Shown here piece after piece: positions 56,450 to 64,000 of a DNA stretch of 64,000 nt. This stretch comes from Acetobacter vaccinii (lineage in GTDB: Bacteria > Pseudomonadota > Alphaproteobacteria > Acetobacterales > Acetobacteraceae), in the NCBI RefSeq assembly GCF_008365315.1, contig NZ_CP043506.1, positions 1,718,001 through 1,782,000 on the forward strand, written 5' to 3'. Both the position numbers and the translations under genes were made by a program. The notes under the pieces were generated by a model. The model saw only the letters and a program-made list of their open reading frames with translations. It was not told the DNA's origin and made no database searches. Position 1 is the first letter of the stretch, and each line of letters starts with the position of its first letter.

Positions 56450-57817
56450 ATGGCGCGCGATCTCGACAATACCGGCTTTTTTGGAGAATTCCGGCGCATG
56501 GTGCAGACCACGGGTACCGTGGGGGGCATTGCCGCGCGTCTGGCCGGGCACAAAATGGGCGTTTTTACAGGCGGGGCAGGTCATGCGGAGGACCTGAAGT
56601 CCGTTCTGGGGGGGCTGAAAGGCCCCTTGATGAAGGCCGCACAGCTTCTGGCCACCATTCCTGGTGCGTTGCCTGAAGAATATGCCGAAGAACTGGCCCA
56701 GTTGCAGTCCAACGCTCCCCCGATGGGGTGGAACTTTGTGCGCAGGCGCATGACGGCGGAGCTTGGGCCGGGGTGGGAAAAGAATTTCCGCTCTTTCGGG
56801 CGCGATGCCGCGGCTGCGGCCAGCCTGGGGCAGGTGCATCAGGCCATTCTTAACGACGGGCGACGGGTGGCGTGCAAGTTGCAGTACCCCGACATGACCG
56901 CTGCGGTCGAGGCCGATCTGCGCCAGTTCCGTATGGCCATTGGGGTTTACCACAAGCTGGACAACGCCATCCGACAGGATGACGTGGTGGAGGAACTGGC
57001 CGAACGCCTGCGGGAGGAACTGGACTACCGGCGCGAGGCCGCCAATATGCGCCTGTACCGGGCTGCGCTGGCAGCCTGCCCGGAGGTTACTGTGCCCCGC
57101 CCTGTAGATGAACTCAGCACCCGGCGGCTGTTGACAATGGAGTGGGTGAACGGGCGCAACCTCAACACCGCCCTGCGCGACGGGCTGGATGATGAGCAGA
57201 AAAAAGCCATTGCCCGCGCATTGTTCCGGGGTTGGTACGTGCCGCTCTATCACTACGGTGTTGTGCATGGTGACCCGCACATGGGCAACTTTACCCTGCG
57301 GGATGATGGCGGCCTGAACCTGCTGGATTTTGGTGCGATCCGTATTTTCAGTCCGTCGTTCATCAAAGGGAATATCGACCTGTACAAAGCCCTGCGCGCC
57401 GGGGATGTGGATAGTGCTGCGGAAGCCTACAAGGCATGGGGTTTCCGGGATCTGACGCGGGAGAAGGTGGTTGTCCTGAATGAATGGGCAGGCCTGCTGT
57501 TTGCCCCGCTGATGGACGACCGCGAACGCTATATTCAGGAAGACAACGACCCGGCCCATGGGCGCGAGGTGCTCAGCCGTGTGCATGATGGCCTGCAAAA
57601 GGCCGGTGGCGTACGCCTGCCGCGTGAGTTTGTGCTGGTTGACCGCTCGGCCATCGGGCTGGGGTCTGTGTTCATGCGTCTGAAAGTGAAGATGAACTGG
57701 TGCAAACTGTTCCACGAAATTGTGGAGGAGTTTGACGAGCACGCATTGGCCGAACGTCAGAAGGCAGTGGTCGAGGCCGCATCCTTTCCGCCTGATGCCC
57801 AGCCCGCACAGGGCTGA
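56450..57817 (+). CDS. ABC1/UbiB-family protein kinase-like protein
   Basis: A 455-residue atypical kinase-like protein. The N-terminal extension has LKGPLMKAAQLLATIPGALP, the K-x-G-Q-like motif of the family (here K-x-A-Q). An Ala-rich nucleotide loop (AAAAASLGQVHQA) is followed by the VVHGDPHMGNF and LLDFGAIR catalytic motifs. ABC1 proteins support coenzyme Q biosynthesis as ATPases. No ubi genes are adjacent. It is probably co-transcribed with pepF. Confidence 0.9.
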   Translation: MARDLDNTGFFGEFRRMVQTTGTVGGIAARLAGHKMGVFTGGAGHAEDLKSVLGGLKGPLMKAAQLLATIPGALPEEYAEELAQLQSNAPPMGWNFVRRRMTAELGPGWEKNFRSFGRDAAAAASLGQVHQAILNDGRRVACKLQYPDMTAAVEADLRQFRMAIGVYHKLDNAIRQDDVVEELAERLREELDYRREAANMRLYRAALAACPEVTVPRPVDELSTRRLLTMEWVNGRNLNTALRDGLDDEQKKAIARALFRGWYVPLYHYGVVHGDPHMGNFTLRDDGGLNLLDFGAIRIFSPSFIKGNIDLYKALRAGDVDSAAEAYKAWGFRDLTREKVVVLNEWAGLLFAPLMDDRERYIQEDNDPAHGREVLSRVHDGLQKAGGVRLPREFVLVDRSAIGLGSVFMRLKVKMNWCKLFHEIVEEFDEHALAERQKAVVEAASFPPDAQPAQG

Positions 57818-57853
57818 GGCATTCAGGCGGCGCACACCACCCCCAAGCGCTTG

Positions 57854-58438
57854 TCAGTAAGCGCGATAGGTGGCGGTGTGCATGTGCTGGCGGTTGTAGT
57901 CGAACTGGTCTTTGTTGAGCTGAAAGCCCACTTCAAAGCTGTAGCCCGGGTCCACGCTCTTGGGGGCAATGGGCAGGTCCACAATGGCCACCTTGGTGCC
58001 GGTCTGGAAGGTGGAGAAGGTTGCCGGGAATGTGACCGAGTGGTGGAAGACGTGCTTGTTGACGATCTTGTCGCCATGCATCACCACAATAAACCACGGC
58101 AGGCTGATTTTTTCTTCCGTTGCCGCGGGGCCACGCTCGACTGCCAGACGCAGCACGATTCGGGTTTTCAGGTTTTTCTCACCACCGGGCAGGCAGTCGC
58201 CCTGGAGCCTGACAATGCTGGCATGAACCACCATGTCCCGGAAGGTGGTGCCCTTGCCGTTATACAGGGTGTAATCTGCGGCTTCTGGCGGAATATGCGT
58301 AATGGGGCAGGCCGGGGCAAAGCTGTCATAAGCCTGATTGGTGCAGCCGGTCAGGGCTGTCATCAGGCCCAGCGCCCCAGCACCAGACAGGGCAATACGG
58401 GGGATCAGGCGGTGCAGGCGCGCGGTATCATGTGACAT
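57854..58438 (-). CDS. Hypothetical lipoprotein
   Basis: A 194-residue protein with an N-terminal hydrophobic segment and a lipobox (LTGC, Cys near residue 32), so it is probably anchored in a membrane facing the periplasm. The mature domain contains ACPITHIPPEAADYTLYNGKG and a beta-rich remainder (VAIVDLPIAPKSVDPGYSFE). The pattern matches uncharacterised acetic acid bacterial proteins. The ATG at 58438 was chosen over 58453 and 58492, which extend the N terminus without a better ribosome site. It is divergent from ispH. Confidence 0.72.
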   Translation of the reverse strand: MSHDTARLHRLIPRIALSGAGALGLMTALTGCTNQAYDSFAPACPITHIPPEAADYTLYNGKGTTFRDMVVHASIVRLQGDCLPGGEKNLKTRIVLRLAVERGPAATEEKISLPWFIVVMHGDKIVNKHVFHHSVTFPATFSTFQTGTKVAIVDLPIAPKSVDPGYSFEVGFQLNKDQFDYNRQHMHTATYRAY

Positions 58439-58674
58439 GGAAAAGTCCGGCATTAGGGGTAGGACAGGGGGTGGCAGCGTGTGTAAAGCCATGGCGTATG
58501 CGGCCAGGCAGGTCTTTCAGGGCCCTGATGCTGCAAAACGGGTTGCATCGTGTGCGTCCTTTGCGTAGGCCACAACTGCCGCACCTTAACGGGTTCCGGG
58601 CATAGCCTGTTTTCAATATGCTTCTTCATAGCCAGTTTTCTTCTATACAGCCCGCTGCTTCTTTGGGGAACACC

Positions 58675-59676
58675 ATGCCCGATCAAACTCAAACCACTGT
58701 CACGACCCAGGACGCAGGCGCGTCTCAGGGCAGGTCTCTCAAGGTTCTTCTGGCGGGCCCGCGCGGCTTCTGCGCTGGTGTGGACCGTGCCATCCGTGTT
58801 GTGGAAGAGGCAATCCGCCGCTATGGCGCGCCTGTCTACGTCCGGCATGAGATTGTCCATAACCGCACGGTTGTGGAGGAACTGGAAGCCCAGGGCGCCA
58901 TTTTTGTCGAGGAACTGGACGAAGTGCCAGAAGATGGCCACGTCGTGTTCTCGGCCCATGGTGTGCCCAAGACCGTGCCGGTGGAAGCCGAACGCCGCAG
59001 CCTGCTGTATCTGGATGCAACCTGCCCGCTGGTGTCCAAAGTGCACCGCGAGGCCGAGCGCCACTACGCAGCCGGTGGGCCGGAGAGCCGGCACATCCTC
59101 ATGATCGGTCATGCAGGCCATCCCGAGGTTGTGGGCACCATGGGCCAGTTGCCGCCCGGTGCCATGACCCTGATCAACGATGCGGAGGAAGCCCGCACCG
59201 TACAGCCCGAAGACCCCACGCGGCTTGCCTTTATCACCCAGACCACGCTGTCGGTGGATGATACGGCCGAGATTGTGGACATCCTGCGTTCGCGCTTCCC
59301 CCTGATCGAAGGGCCAAAGCGCGAGGATATCTGCTACGCCACCACCAACCGGCAGGAAGCGGTCAAGGCCATTGCGCCTGAGTGTGATCTGGTGATTGTG
59401 ATTGGTTCGCCCAATTCTTCCAACTCCCAGCGGCTGCGGGAAGTGGCTGAGCGCTCTGGTGCCTCGCGCGCGCTGCTGGTGCCGCGGCTGGATGCGCTGG
59501 ACTGGTCCGTGCTGGAAGGCGTGAGCACCCTGGGGATTACCGCCGGTGCCTCTGCCCCCGAAGCACTGGTGCAGGAAATGCTGGCGGAAATGGCCAAGCG
59601 CTACACGCTGGGTATTGAAGAGCGGATTGTGAAGGAAGAAAACGTCACATTCCGCCTGCCAGCACCTTTGGGCTGA
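58675..59676 (+). CDS. ispH: 4-hydroxy-3-methylbut-2-enyl diphosphate reductase
   Basis: A 333-residue last enzyme of the MEP isoprenoid pathway, giving IPP and DMAPP. The three cluster cysteines occur in [21 protein letters not shown] and [18 protein letters not shown] hallmarks [20 protein letters not shown] and [14 protein letters not shown] are present. The ATG at 58675 has GGGGAA upstream; the longer frame from 58618 is unlikely. The next gene, thrB, starts 11 bases downstream. Confidence 0.97.
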   Translation: MPDQTQTTVTTQDAGASQGRSLKVLLAGPRGFCAGVDRAIRVVEEAIRRYGAPVYVRHEIVHNRTVVEELEAQGAIFVEELDEVPEDGHVVFSAHGVPKTVPVEAERRSLLYLDATCPLVSKVHREAERHYAAGGPESRHILMIGHAGHPEVVGTMGQLPPGAMTLINDAEEARTVQPEDPTRLAFITQTTLSVDDTAEIVDILRSRFPLIEGPKREDICYATTNRQEAVKAIAPECDLVIVIGSPNSSNSQRLREVAERSGASRALLVPRLDALDWSVLEGVSTLGITAGASAPEALVQEMLAEMAKRYTLGIEERIVKEENVTFRLPAPLG

Positions 59677-59687
59677 CGAGTGAGGCC

Positions 59688-60665
59688 ATGGCCGTTTACA
59701 CGGAGATCAGTGACGAAGCGCTGAGCGGATTTCTTGAAAGTTTTGATATCGGTACGCTTGTGTCATTCCGTGGCATTGCGGAAGGGGTCGAAAACAGCAA
59801 TTTCCAGCTTCGTACATCCACGGGTGACTTTATTCTCACCCTGTATGAAAAACGGGTGAATGTTCAGGAACTACCTTGGTTCCTGGGCTTCATGCAGCAT
59901 CTGGCCAGCCAGGGGGTCACATGCCCCCAGCCCGTAGCGGACAGGCAGGGCCAGACACTGCGCACGCTGGCTGATCGCCCGGCGGCTATTACGACGTTTT
60001 TGCCCGGTGTATGGCCGCGTGAGGTCAGGCTGGAGCATTGCCGCCCGCTGGGTCGCGCCCTGGCGCAACTGCATCTGGCTGGCCAAAGCTACACGCAGGA
60101 ACGCGCCAACAGCCTTGGCCCACAGGCCTGGGGCCCCTTGCTGGCCGCCTGCCAGCAGGAGCGGGTGGAAGCTGTGCAGCCCGGATTGCAGGCGGAACTG
60201 GCAGCAGCTCTGGCGCATATTGTGCCTGCCTGGCCGGGGCATGAGGGCAATGCCGCACTGCCACGCGGGCAGATCCATGCCGATTTGTTCCCCGATAACG
60301 TGTTCTTCCTCGACCATGAATTGTCGGGGCTGATCGACTTCTATTTCGCCTGCACGGATTTTCTGGCTTACGACATTGCCATCTGCCTCAATGCCTGGTG
60401 CTTTGATGCCGATGGCACGTTTAATGCCGAGTTCTCTCGCCATCTTGTGCAGGGGTATGAGGATGTCCGGCCTTTGACGGAGGCCGAGCGCCACGCCATG
60501 CCGGTATTGGCCCAGGGTGCCGCCATGCGCTTTTTGCTGACCCGGCTGTATGACTGGATCAACACCCCGGCCGGGGCTTTGGTGACCCCCAAAAACCCGC
60601 TCGAATATTTGCCGCGTCTGCGCTTTCATTGCGCTGTGGAGGATGGCCGTGGTTACGGATTCTGA
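59688..60665 (+). CDS. thrB: Homoserine kinase (APH-fold type)
   Basis: A 325-residue kinase phosphorylating homoserine for threonine synthesis. It belongs to the choline-kinase/aminoglycoside phosphotransferase fold used by alphaproteobacteria and pseudomonads, not the GHMP fold. The start [20 protein letters not shown], the catalytic [16 protein letters not shown] and the metal Asp in [17 protein letters not shown] are clear. The order ispH-thrB-rnhA is a conserved alphaproteobacterial operon. Its 3' end overlaps rnhA by 23 bases. Confidence 0.95.
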   Translation: MAVYTEISDEALSGFLESFDIGTLVSFRGIAEGVENSNFQLRTSTGDFILTLYEKRVNVQELPWFLGFMQHLASQGVTCPQPVADRQGQTLRTLADRPAAITTFLPGVWPREVRLEHCRPLGRALAQLHLAGQSYTQERANSLGPQAWGPLLAACQQERVEAVQPGLQAELAAALAHIVPAWPGHEGNAALPRGQIHADLFPDNVFFLDHELSGLIDFYFACTDFLAYDIAICLNAWCFDADGTFNAEFSRHLVQGYEDVRPLTEAERHAMPVLAQGAAMRFLLTRLYDWINTPAGALVTPKNPLEYLPRLRFHCAVEDGRGYGF

Positions 60666-61128
60666 TAGCCAGAGTGACGACCAGACACGTGCTGTCGTTG
60701 ATATCTGGACCGATGGGGGCTGCAAGCCCAACCCTGGCCCCGGTGGCTGGGGGGTGCTGCTACGCTGCAAGGGCAAGGAGCGAGAACTCTCCGGTGGGGA
60801 GGAAGCCACCACCAACAATCGTATGGAACTGACAGCAGCGGCAGAAGCGCTGGAAGCTCTGACACGCCCCTGCACAGTCAGCCTTTATACCGACAGTGAG
60901 TATGTGCGTAACGGTATTACGCGCTGGCATACAGGCTGGGTGCGCCGGAACTGGCGGAATGCTGCGGGTGACCCGGTGGCCAATATGGACTTGTGGCGCA
61001 GGCTGCTGGATGCCGCCAAACGGCATGAGGTGTCATGGCATTGGGTCAAGGGCCATTCCGGCGTGCCGGAAAACGAACGTGTTGACGAGTTGGCAACACA
61101 GGCCCGGATCAGGATTGAACAGGCCTGA
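60643..61128 (+). CDS. rnhA: Ribonuclease HI
   Basis: A 161-residue enzyme degrading RNA in RNA-DNA hybrids. The catalytic D-E-D-D set is visible: Asp in [19 protein letters not shown], Glu in [13 protein letters not shown], Asp in SLYTDSEYV and Asp in ENERVDELA. The ATG lies inside thrB (23-base overlap), consistent with coupled translation; the first 18 residues are outside the conserved fold. Confidence 0.96.
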   Translation: MAVVTDSDSQSDDQTRAVVDIWTDGGCKPNPGPGGWGVLLRCKGKERELSGGEEATTNNRMELTAAAEALEALTRPCTVSLYTDSEYVRNGITRWHTGWVRRNWRNAAGDPVANMDLWRRLLDAAKRHEVSWHWVKGHSGVPENERVDELATQARIRIEQA

Positions 61129-61181
61129 GTGGGTCGGCCCCGGTTAGTCTGGGGAGCATACACAGACGTGCGAGGCTTATG

Positions 61182-61223
61182 ACAGGCCGGGATGGGAGAT
61201 ACTCTTCCATTCCGGCCTGTTTG
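61182..61223. terminator. Bidirectional terminator between rnhA and the OmpA-like gene
   Basis: ACAGGCCGG(G)ATGG pairs with CCAT(T)CCGGCCTGT around a short loop, followed by TTT. It lies between convergent genes. Confidence 0.75.
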
Positions 61224-61285
61224 CTTATGGCCCGTTGTTCCCTCAGGTTATGCCCAGACGTGAAGGTGATTGTGCCGCCCTGATC

Positions 61286-62146
61286 TCAGGGTGCCGGGCT
61301 GTCGGACTGGTAAATGTCGATATGATCTTGCGGGACATCGGTTGTACCGCCCGCTTTGGGGATGCCCACAACACGCAGGTAAATACGGGTGGAGGGGATG
61401 CCCCCGTTCATCAACACACTGCGTGCCGCCAGACCACGCGCCAGCGCCATGCGCCGGGGCAGGGAAGGATCTTCCGCATCGCCAGAGCTATAGGCGTCGA
61501 TCATGGCGCGGGCATGGGGTTTGGAGGCAAGAGCCTGCCCGAAGCTGAGAATGGCCTGATGTGTTTCCGGGTTCAGCGCATCGGAACCGGGGGCGAATGT
61601 CAGGCGCACACCGCCCGCTATGGTGCTGACCGTACCAACTGCATTCAGGGTCACAGCGGGCTGTGGCGGCACGGGGAAAGAATGTGTCTCTACATCGGAG
61701 GGAACGGGTGTCAGCTCAGGCACCGGGGGGGGGGCTGACGGCAGAGTAGCCGAAGGCGCTTTGTGGGCCGGTGTTTTGGCTTGTGCCTCAGCCTTGGGCG
61801 CGCCATCCACAGGTGCAGGTGCAGGTGCAGGTGCAGGTGCAGGTGCAGGTGCAGGTGCAGGTGCAGGTGCAGGTGCAGGTGCTGCAGGGCGCGGTGTGTT
61901 GGGTGTGGCCGTCGGTTTAGGGGTGCTGTGCTGGGTGTGGCGGCGTGGGGCCGGGGCCGGTTTGCTGTCCTCGACACTGCTGTCTGGTGTGTCCGCTGCC
62001 GGGGCAGGCGTGCTGGGGGCGGCATCACCCAGGCTGCTCAGAGCCTGACTGTCCGTGACAACCTGCGCCCGTGCCACTGCGATCGAGAACACGGAGACCA
62101 CACATAGCAGGGAGGCCCGGCGGGAGAGGGAGGAGATTTTGTACAT
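61286..62146 (-). CDS. Exported Ala-Pro-rich protein with OmpA-like C-terminal domain
   Basis: A 286-residue protein. A signal peptide (cut near AVARA-Q, residue 27) is followed by a long Pro/Ala/Thr linker containing an (AP)n run of about 13 units. A C-terminal domain (VRLTFAPGSDALNPETHQAI ... RMALARGLAARSVLMNGGIP) resembles the peptidoglycan-binding OmpA fold, with the usual R-A-x-x-V-x-x-x-L helix. The protein probably links the envelope to the wall. The linker length is set by the tandem repeat at 61811-61882. Confidence 0.82.
   Translation of the reverse strand: MYKISSLSRRASLLCVVSVFSIAVARAQVVTDSQALSSLGDAAPSTPAPAADTPDSSVEDSKPAPAPRRHTQHSTPKPTATPNTPRPAAPAPAPAPAPAPAPAPAPAPAPAPVDGAPKAEAQAKTPAHKAPSATLPSAPPPVPELTPVPSDVETHSFPVPPQPAVTLNAVGTVSTIAGGVRLTFAPGSDALNPETHQAILSFGQALASKPHARAMIDAYSSGDAEDPSLPRRMALARGLAARSVLMNGGIPSTRIYLRVVGIPKAGGTTDVPQDHIDIYQSDSPAP
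61811..61882. repeat. Perfect hexanucleotide tandem repeat, 12 copies
   Basis: AGGTGC is repeated 12 times without error (72 bases). On the coding strand it encodes Ala-Pro repeats in the linker of the OmpA-like protein. The unit is a multiple of three, so copy-number changes alter linker length but not frame. Confidence 0.97.
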
Positions 62147-62272
62147 CGCGCTCAGACTAACTCAGAAAGGGCAGGGGGTGGAATGGGCAAAACCTGTCTT
62201 ATATCGGGTGCTGCCCGCCCGCAGGCCATGGCAGGAGGCTGGGACAGAGAACCACGACGGAGCGACCACCTG

Positions 62273-63079
62273 TTACGCGCAGAACTGCTCGGTCACGATA
62301 CGGTCGGACAGGGTCTGTCCGGGGTCAAACAGCACGGTCACGCTCAGATTCCGGTCCTCGCAGACTTCAACACGGGTAATGTCGCGCAGTTCAACAGAAT
62401 CGGCCACAGCGGCTACGGGGCGTTTTTCATGCTCCAGCACGGTAAATGTGACATGCGCGTTTGATGGCAGCAGTGCTCCCCGCCAGCGGCGGGGCCGGAA
62501 GGGGCAGATGGGGGTTAGGGGCAGCAGGTTGCCCGAAAGCGGCACAATCGGGCCGTGGGCTGACAGGTTATAGGCTGTTGACCCGGCAGGCGTGGCCAGC
62601 AGGGCACCGTCACAGATCAGTTCCTCAAGGCGTACGTAGCCGTCCACATCAATCCGCAGTTTGGCTGCCTGCCGGGTCTGGCGGAACAGATAGACATCGT
62701 TGAGGGCCAGGGCCTCGCAGGTTTCCCCGTGGATGGAGGTCGCCTTCATGCGCAGCGGGTGCAGGGTTGCGGCCTGGGCCTGACTCAGGCGTTCGGGCAG
62801 GTTGGCCTCGTCCGTCGGGTTCATCAAAAAGCCGACCGAGCCGCAATTCATGCCATAAACCGGCGTGTGCAGCTCCCGCACAAGGACATCGCGCAGGGTT
62901 TCCAGCATGGAGCCGTCCCCACCCAGACAAACGATAACATCAGCCTCTTCCATCGGGTGGTCACCATAACGGGCGACAAGCCGGTCGCGTTCTACACACG
63001 CCGCAGGCGTGCTGGCGGCGGTAAAGGCAAGGCGACTGGGGGGCTGGCGGGAAAGAGGTGCTGGCGGGGCGGGGGTCAT
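62273..63079 (-). CDS. nadK: NAD kinase
   Basis: A 268-residue enzyme phosphorylating NAD to NADP. The [12 protein letters not shown] motif and [11 protein letters not shown] are diagnostic, and the substrate site includes [10 protein letters not shown] and [16 protein letters not shown]. The ATG at 63079 was chosen; an in-frame TTG at 63163 gives an unusual extension that almost meets the next gene. Confidence 0.95.
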   Translation of the reverse strand: MTPAPPAPLSRQPPSRLAFTAASTPAACVERDRLVARYGDHPMEEADVIVCLGGDGSMLETLRDVLVRELHTPVYGMNCGSVGFLMNPTDEANLPERLSQAQAATLHPLRMKATSIHGETCEALALNDVYLFRQTRQAAKLRIDVDGYVRLEELICDGALLATPAGSTAYNLSAHGPIVPLSGNLLPLTPICPFRPRRWRGALLPSNAHVTFTVLEHEKRPVAAVADSVELRDITRVEVCEDRNLSVTVLFDPGQTLSDRIVTEQFCA

Positions 63080-63159
63080 GCTGGTGGCCTGTATCAGCCC
63101 GGAATGGTGTGCCGGAGGGGTGGGGCAGAGTGTGCAGGGTAAGCGTGACCTCGCAATGG

Positions 63160-64000
63160 TCAAGGGGCAGGGTGGGCTGCAAACTGTTGGGCCATGGGTG
63201 TGTGCAGCAGTTCATCATACACTGCCAGGGTGGCGTGCTGCATGGTCCAGGTCGTATAATGGGCCAGCACCATCTGTCGTGCTGCTGTTGCCATGTCCAG
63301 TAGCCAGCCGGACGGAGCTGTCAGGATGCGGGCCATGGCCGAGGCCAGGGCTGAGGCATCTCCCGGAGGGATGCTCAGTCCGGTTACGCCGTCCTCAACA
63401 GTTTCGGTCGCAGCGCCATGGCGGGCAACAATGACGGGCCTGCACATGGCCTGCGCTTCCACAACGACACGCCCAAAGGGTTCAGGTTTAAGGGACGGTG
63501 CCAGCACCATGGCTGACAGTGCCAGGGCTGCGGGCATGTCGTCACAATGGCCTGCAAAATGCAGCCGTTCCTTTATGCCGGATCGGGCGGCCTGTTCCTG
63601 CAATTCCCGCGCATAGCGTCCATCACCCGCGGCGGAGCCGACAAAAACGCACCGCCAGTCCAGTTGTGGGTGCGTGGTGGCAAGCTGTTGCAGGGCCTGG
63701 AGCACAAGGCTCTGCCCTTTCCAGGCAGTCAGCCTGCCGGGCATGAGGATAACCGGGGATTCGGAGGGCAGGTTCCATTTTTCGGCCAGATGATGCACCC
63801 GTTGGCCTGTTATGGCTTCAGGGCTGAACTGGGTGATATCCGCCCCACGGGGGATCAGGCGCAGGCGGTCGGTGCCCACGTCGTAGTCTTCTACCAGCCG
63901 TTGGGCGATGGAGCGGCTGATGGCGATCACCCGGTCTCCACTAGCCAGCACGGCATTGTAAAGCGCTTTGCCGGGGAAATTGTTGGCATGCACACCATGC
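63160..64000 (-). CDS. Glycosyltransferase family 4 (5' end beyond the window)
   Basis: The C-terminal 279 residues of a GT-B glycosyltransferase; the frame is open to the window edge, so the start is missing. Visible features are [35 protein letters not shown], the donor-site [20 protein letters not shown], and the E-x7-E region [20 protein letters not shown]. It belongs to the LPS/teichoic-like GT4 group. It is followed by nadK on the same strand after 80 bases. Confidence 0.9.
   Translation of the reverse strand, partial: HGVHANNFPGKALYNAVLASGDRVIAISRSIAQRLVEDYDVGTDRLRLIPRGADITQFSPEAITGQRVHHLAEKWNLPSESPVILMPGRLTAWKGQSLVLQALQQLATTHPQLDWRCVFVGSAAGDGRYARELQEQAARSGIKERLHFAGHCDDMPAALALSAMVLAPSLKPEPFGRVVVEAQAMCRPVIVARHGAATETVEDGVTGLSIPPGDASALASAMARILTAPSGWLLDMATAARQMVLAHYTTWTMQHATLAVYDELLHTPMAQQFAAHPAP

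Noticed and set aside
56294..57835. 513-codon minus-strand frame opposite the ABC1 kinase gene
   Set aside because: The plus strand encodes an ABC1-family protein with kinase-like motifs; the antisense frame has none.
61811..61882. Possible CRISPR-like or regulatory repeat array
   Set aside because: It is a continuous 6-base tandem repeat without spacers, inside a coding region.

Overview
The window reads as chromosomal DNA of an acetic acid bacterium (Acetobacteraceae, most like Acetobacter). The evidence is a GC-rich housekeeping backbone with alphaproteobacterial gene orders (hisG-hisD-infA-maf-RNase E/G-yacG-tRNA-Phe; pdxA-pdxJ), an IS701-family element resembling Acetobacter IS1452, and an IS5/IS1031-like transposase remnant. 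The genus is inferred from protein and IS resemblance read by eye; no database search was possible.

Layout. 1-12.97 kb: the tail of a probable allophanate hydrolase gene and a periplasmic binding protein of the urea-carboxylase-linked ABC type, acetate kinase, a soluble chemoreceptor-like protein, a Tat-exported beta-lactamase-fold hydrolase, an SSS-family symporter with its small DUF3311 partner, pdxA/pdxJ, a W-Y repeat protein, and lapA-pyrF-trpF. 13.04-18.27 kb: a tRNA-Ser(GGA) gene whose 3' end is repeated at 18.27 kb. Between the two copies lie a tyrosine integrase, a serine resolvase, a frameshifted IS701-type element and an AT-rich gene for an unrecognised membrane protein, which together look like a small genomic island. 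Broken integrase and IS5 transposase pieces follow to 18.8 kb.

18.97-29.32 kb: a MocR-type regulator followed by a complete, translationally coupled Nit1C-type cluster. It holds an MSMEG_0572-family protein, a nitrilase, a radical SAM protein, a GNAT, an AIR-synthase-like protein, a glycosyltransferase, an MSMEG_0570-family protein and an MSMEG_0569-family flavoprotein, with a PrpE-like acyl-CoA ligase added at the end. Related clusters are linked to nitrogen starvation in Synechocystis and mycobacteria and to cyanide assimilation in pseudomonads, but most of the chemistry is undescribed. This is the most interesting system in the window. An AraC regulator and a TonB-dependent siderophore-type receptor preceded by a Fur-box-like site follow.

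33.6-64 kb is mostly core: an nfsB-like nitroreductase, an MHYT-GGDEF diguanylate cyclase, a TPR glycosyltransferase, tRNA-Phe, yacG/RNase E/G-like/maf/infA/hisD/hisG, RNase E with a long structured leader, a Tat-type amidase, a tandem pair of identical tRNA-Leu(CAG) genes, an NDUFA9-like protein, gltD-gltB, pepF, an ABC1 kinase, a lipoprotein, ispH-thrB-rnhA, an OmpA-like protein carrying a 12-copy hexanucleotide repeat, nadK, and a glycosyltransferase cut by the window edge.
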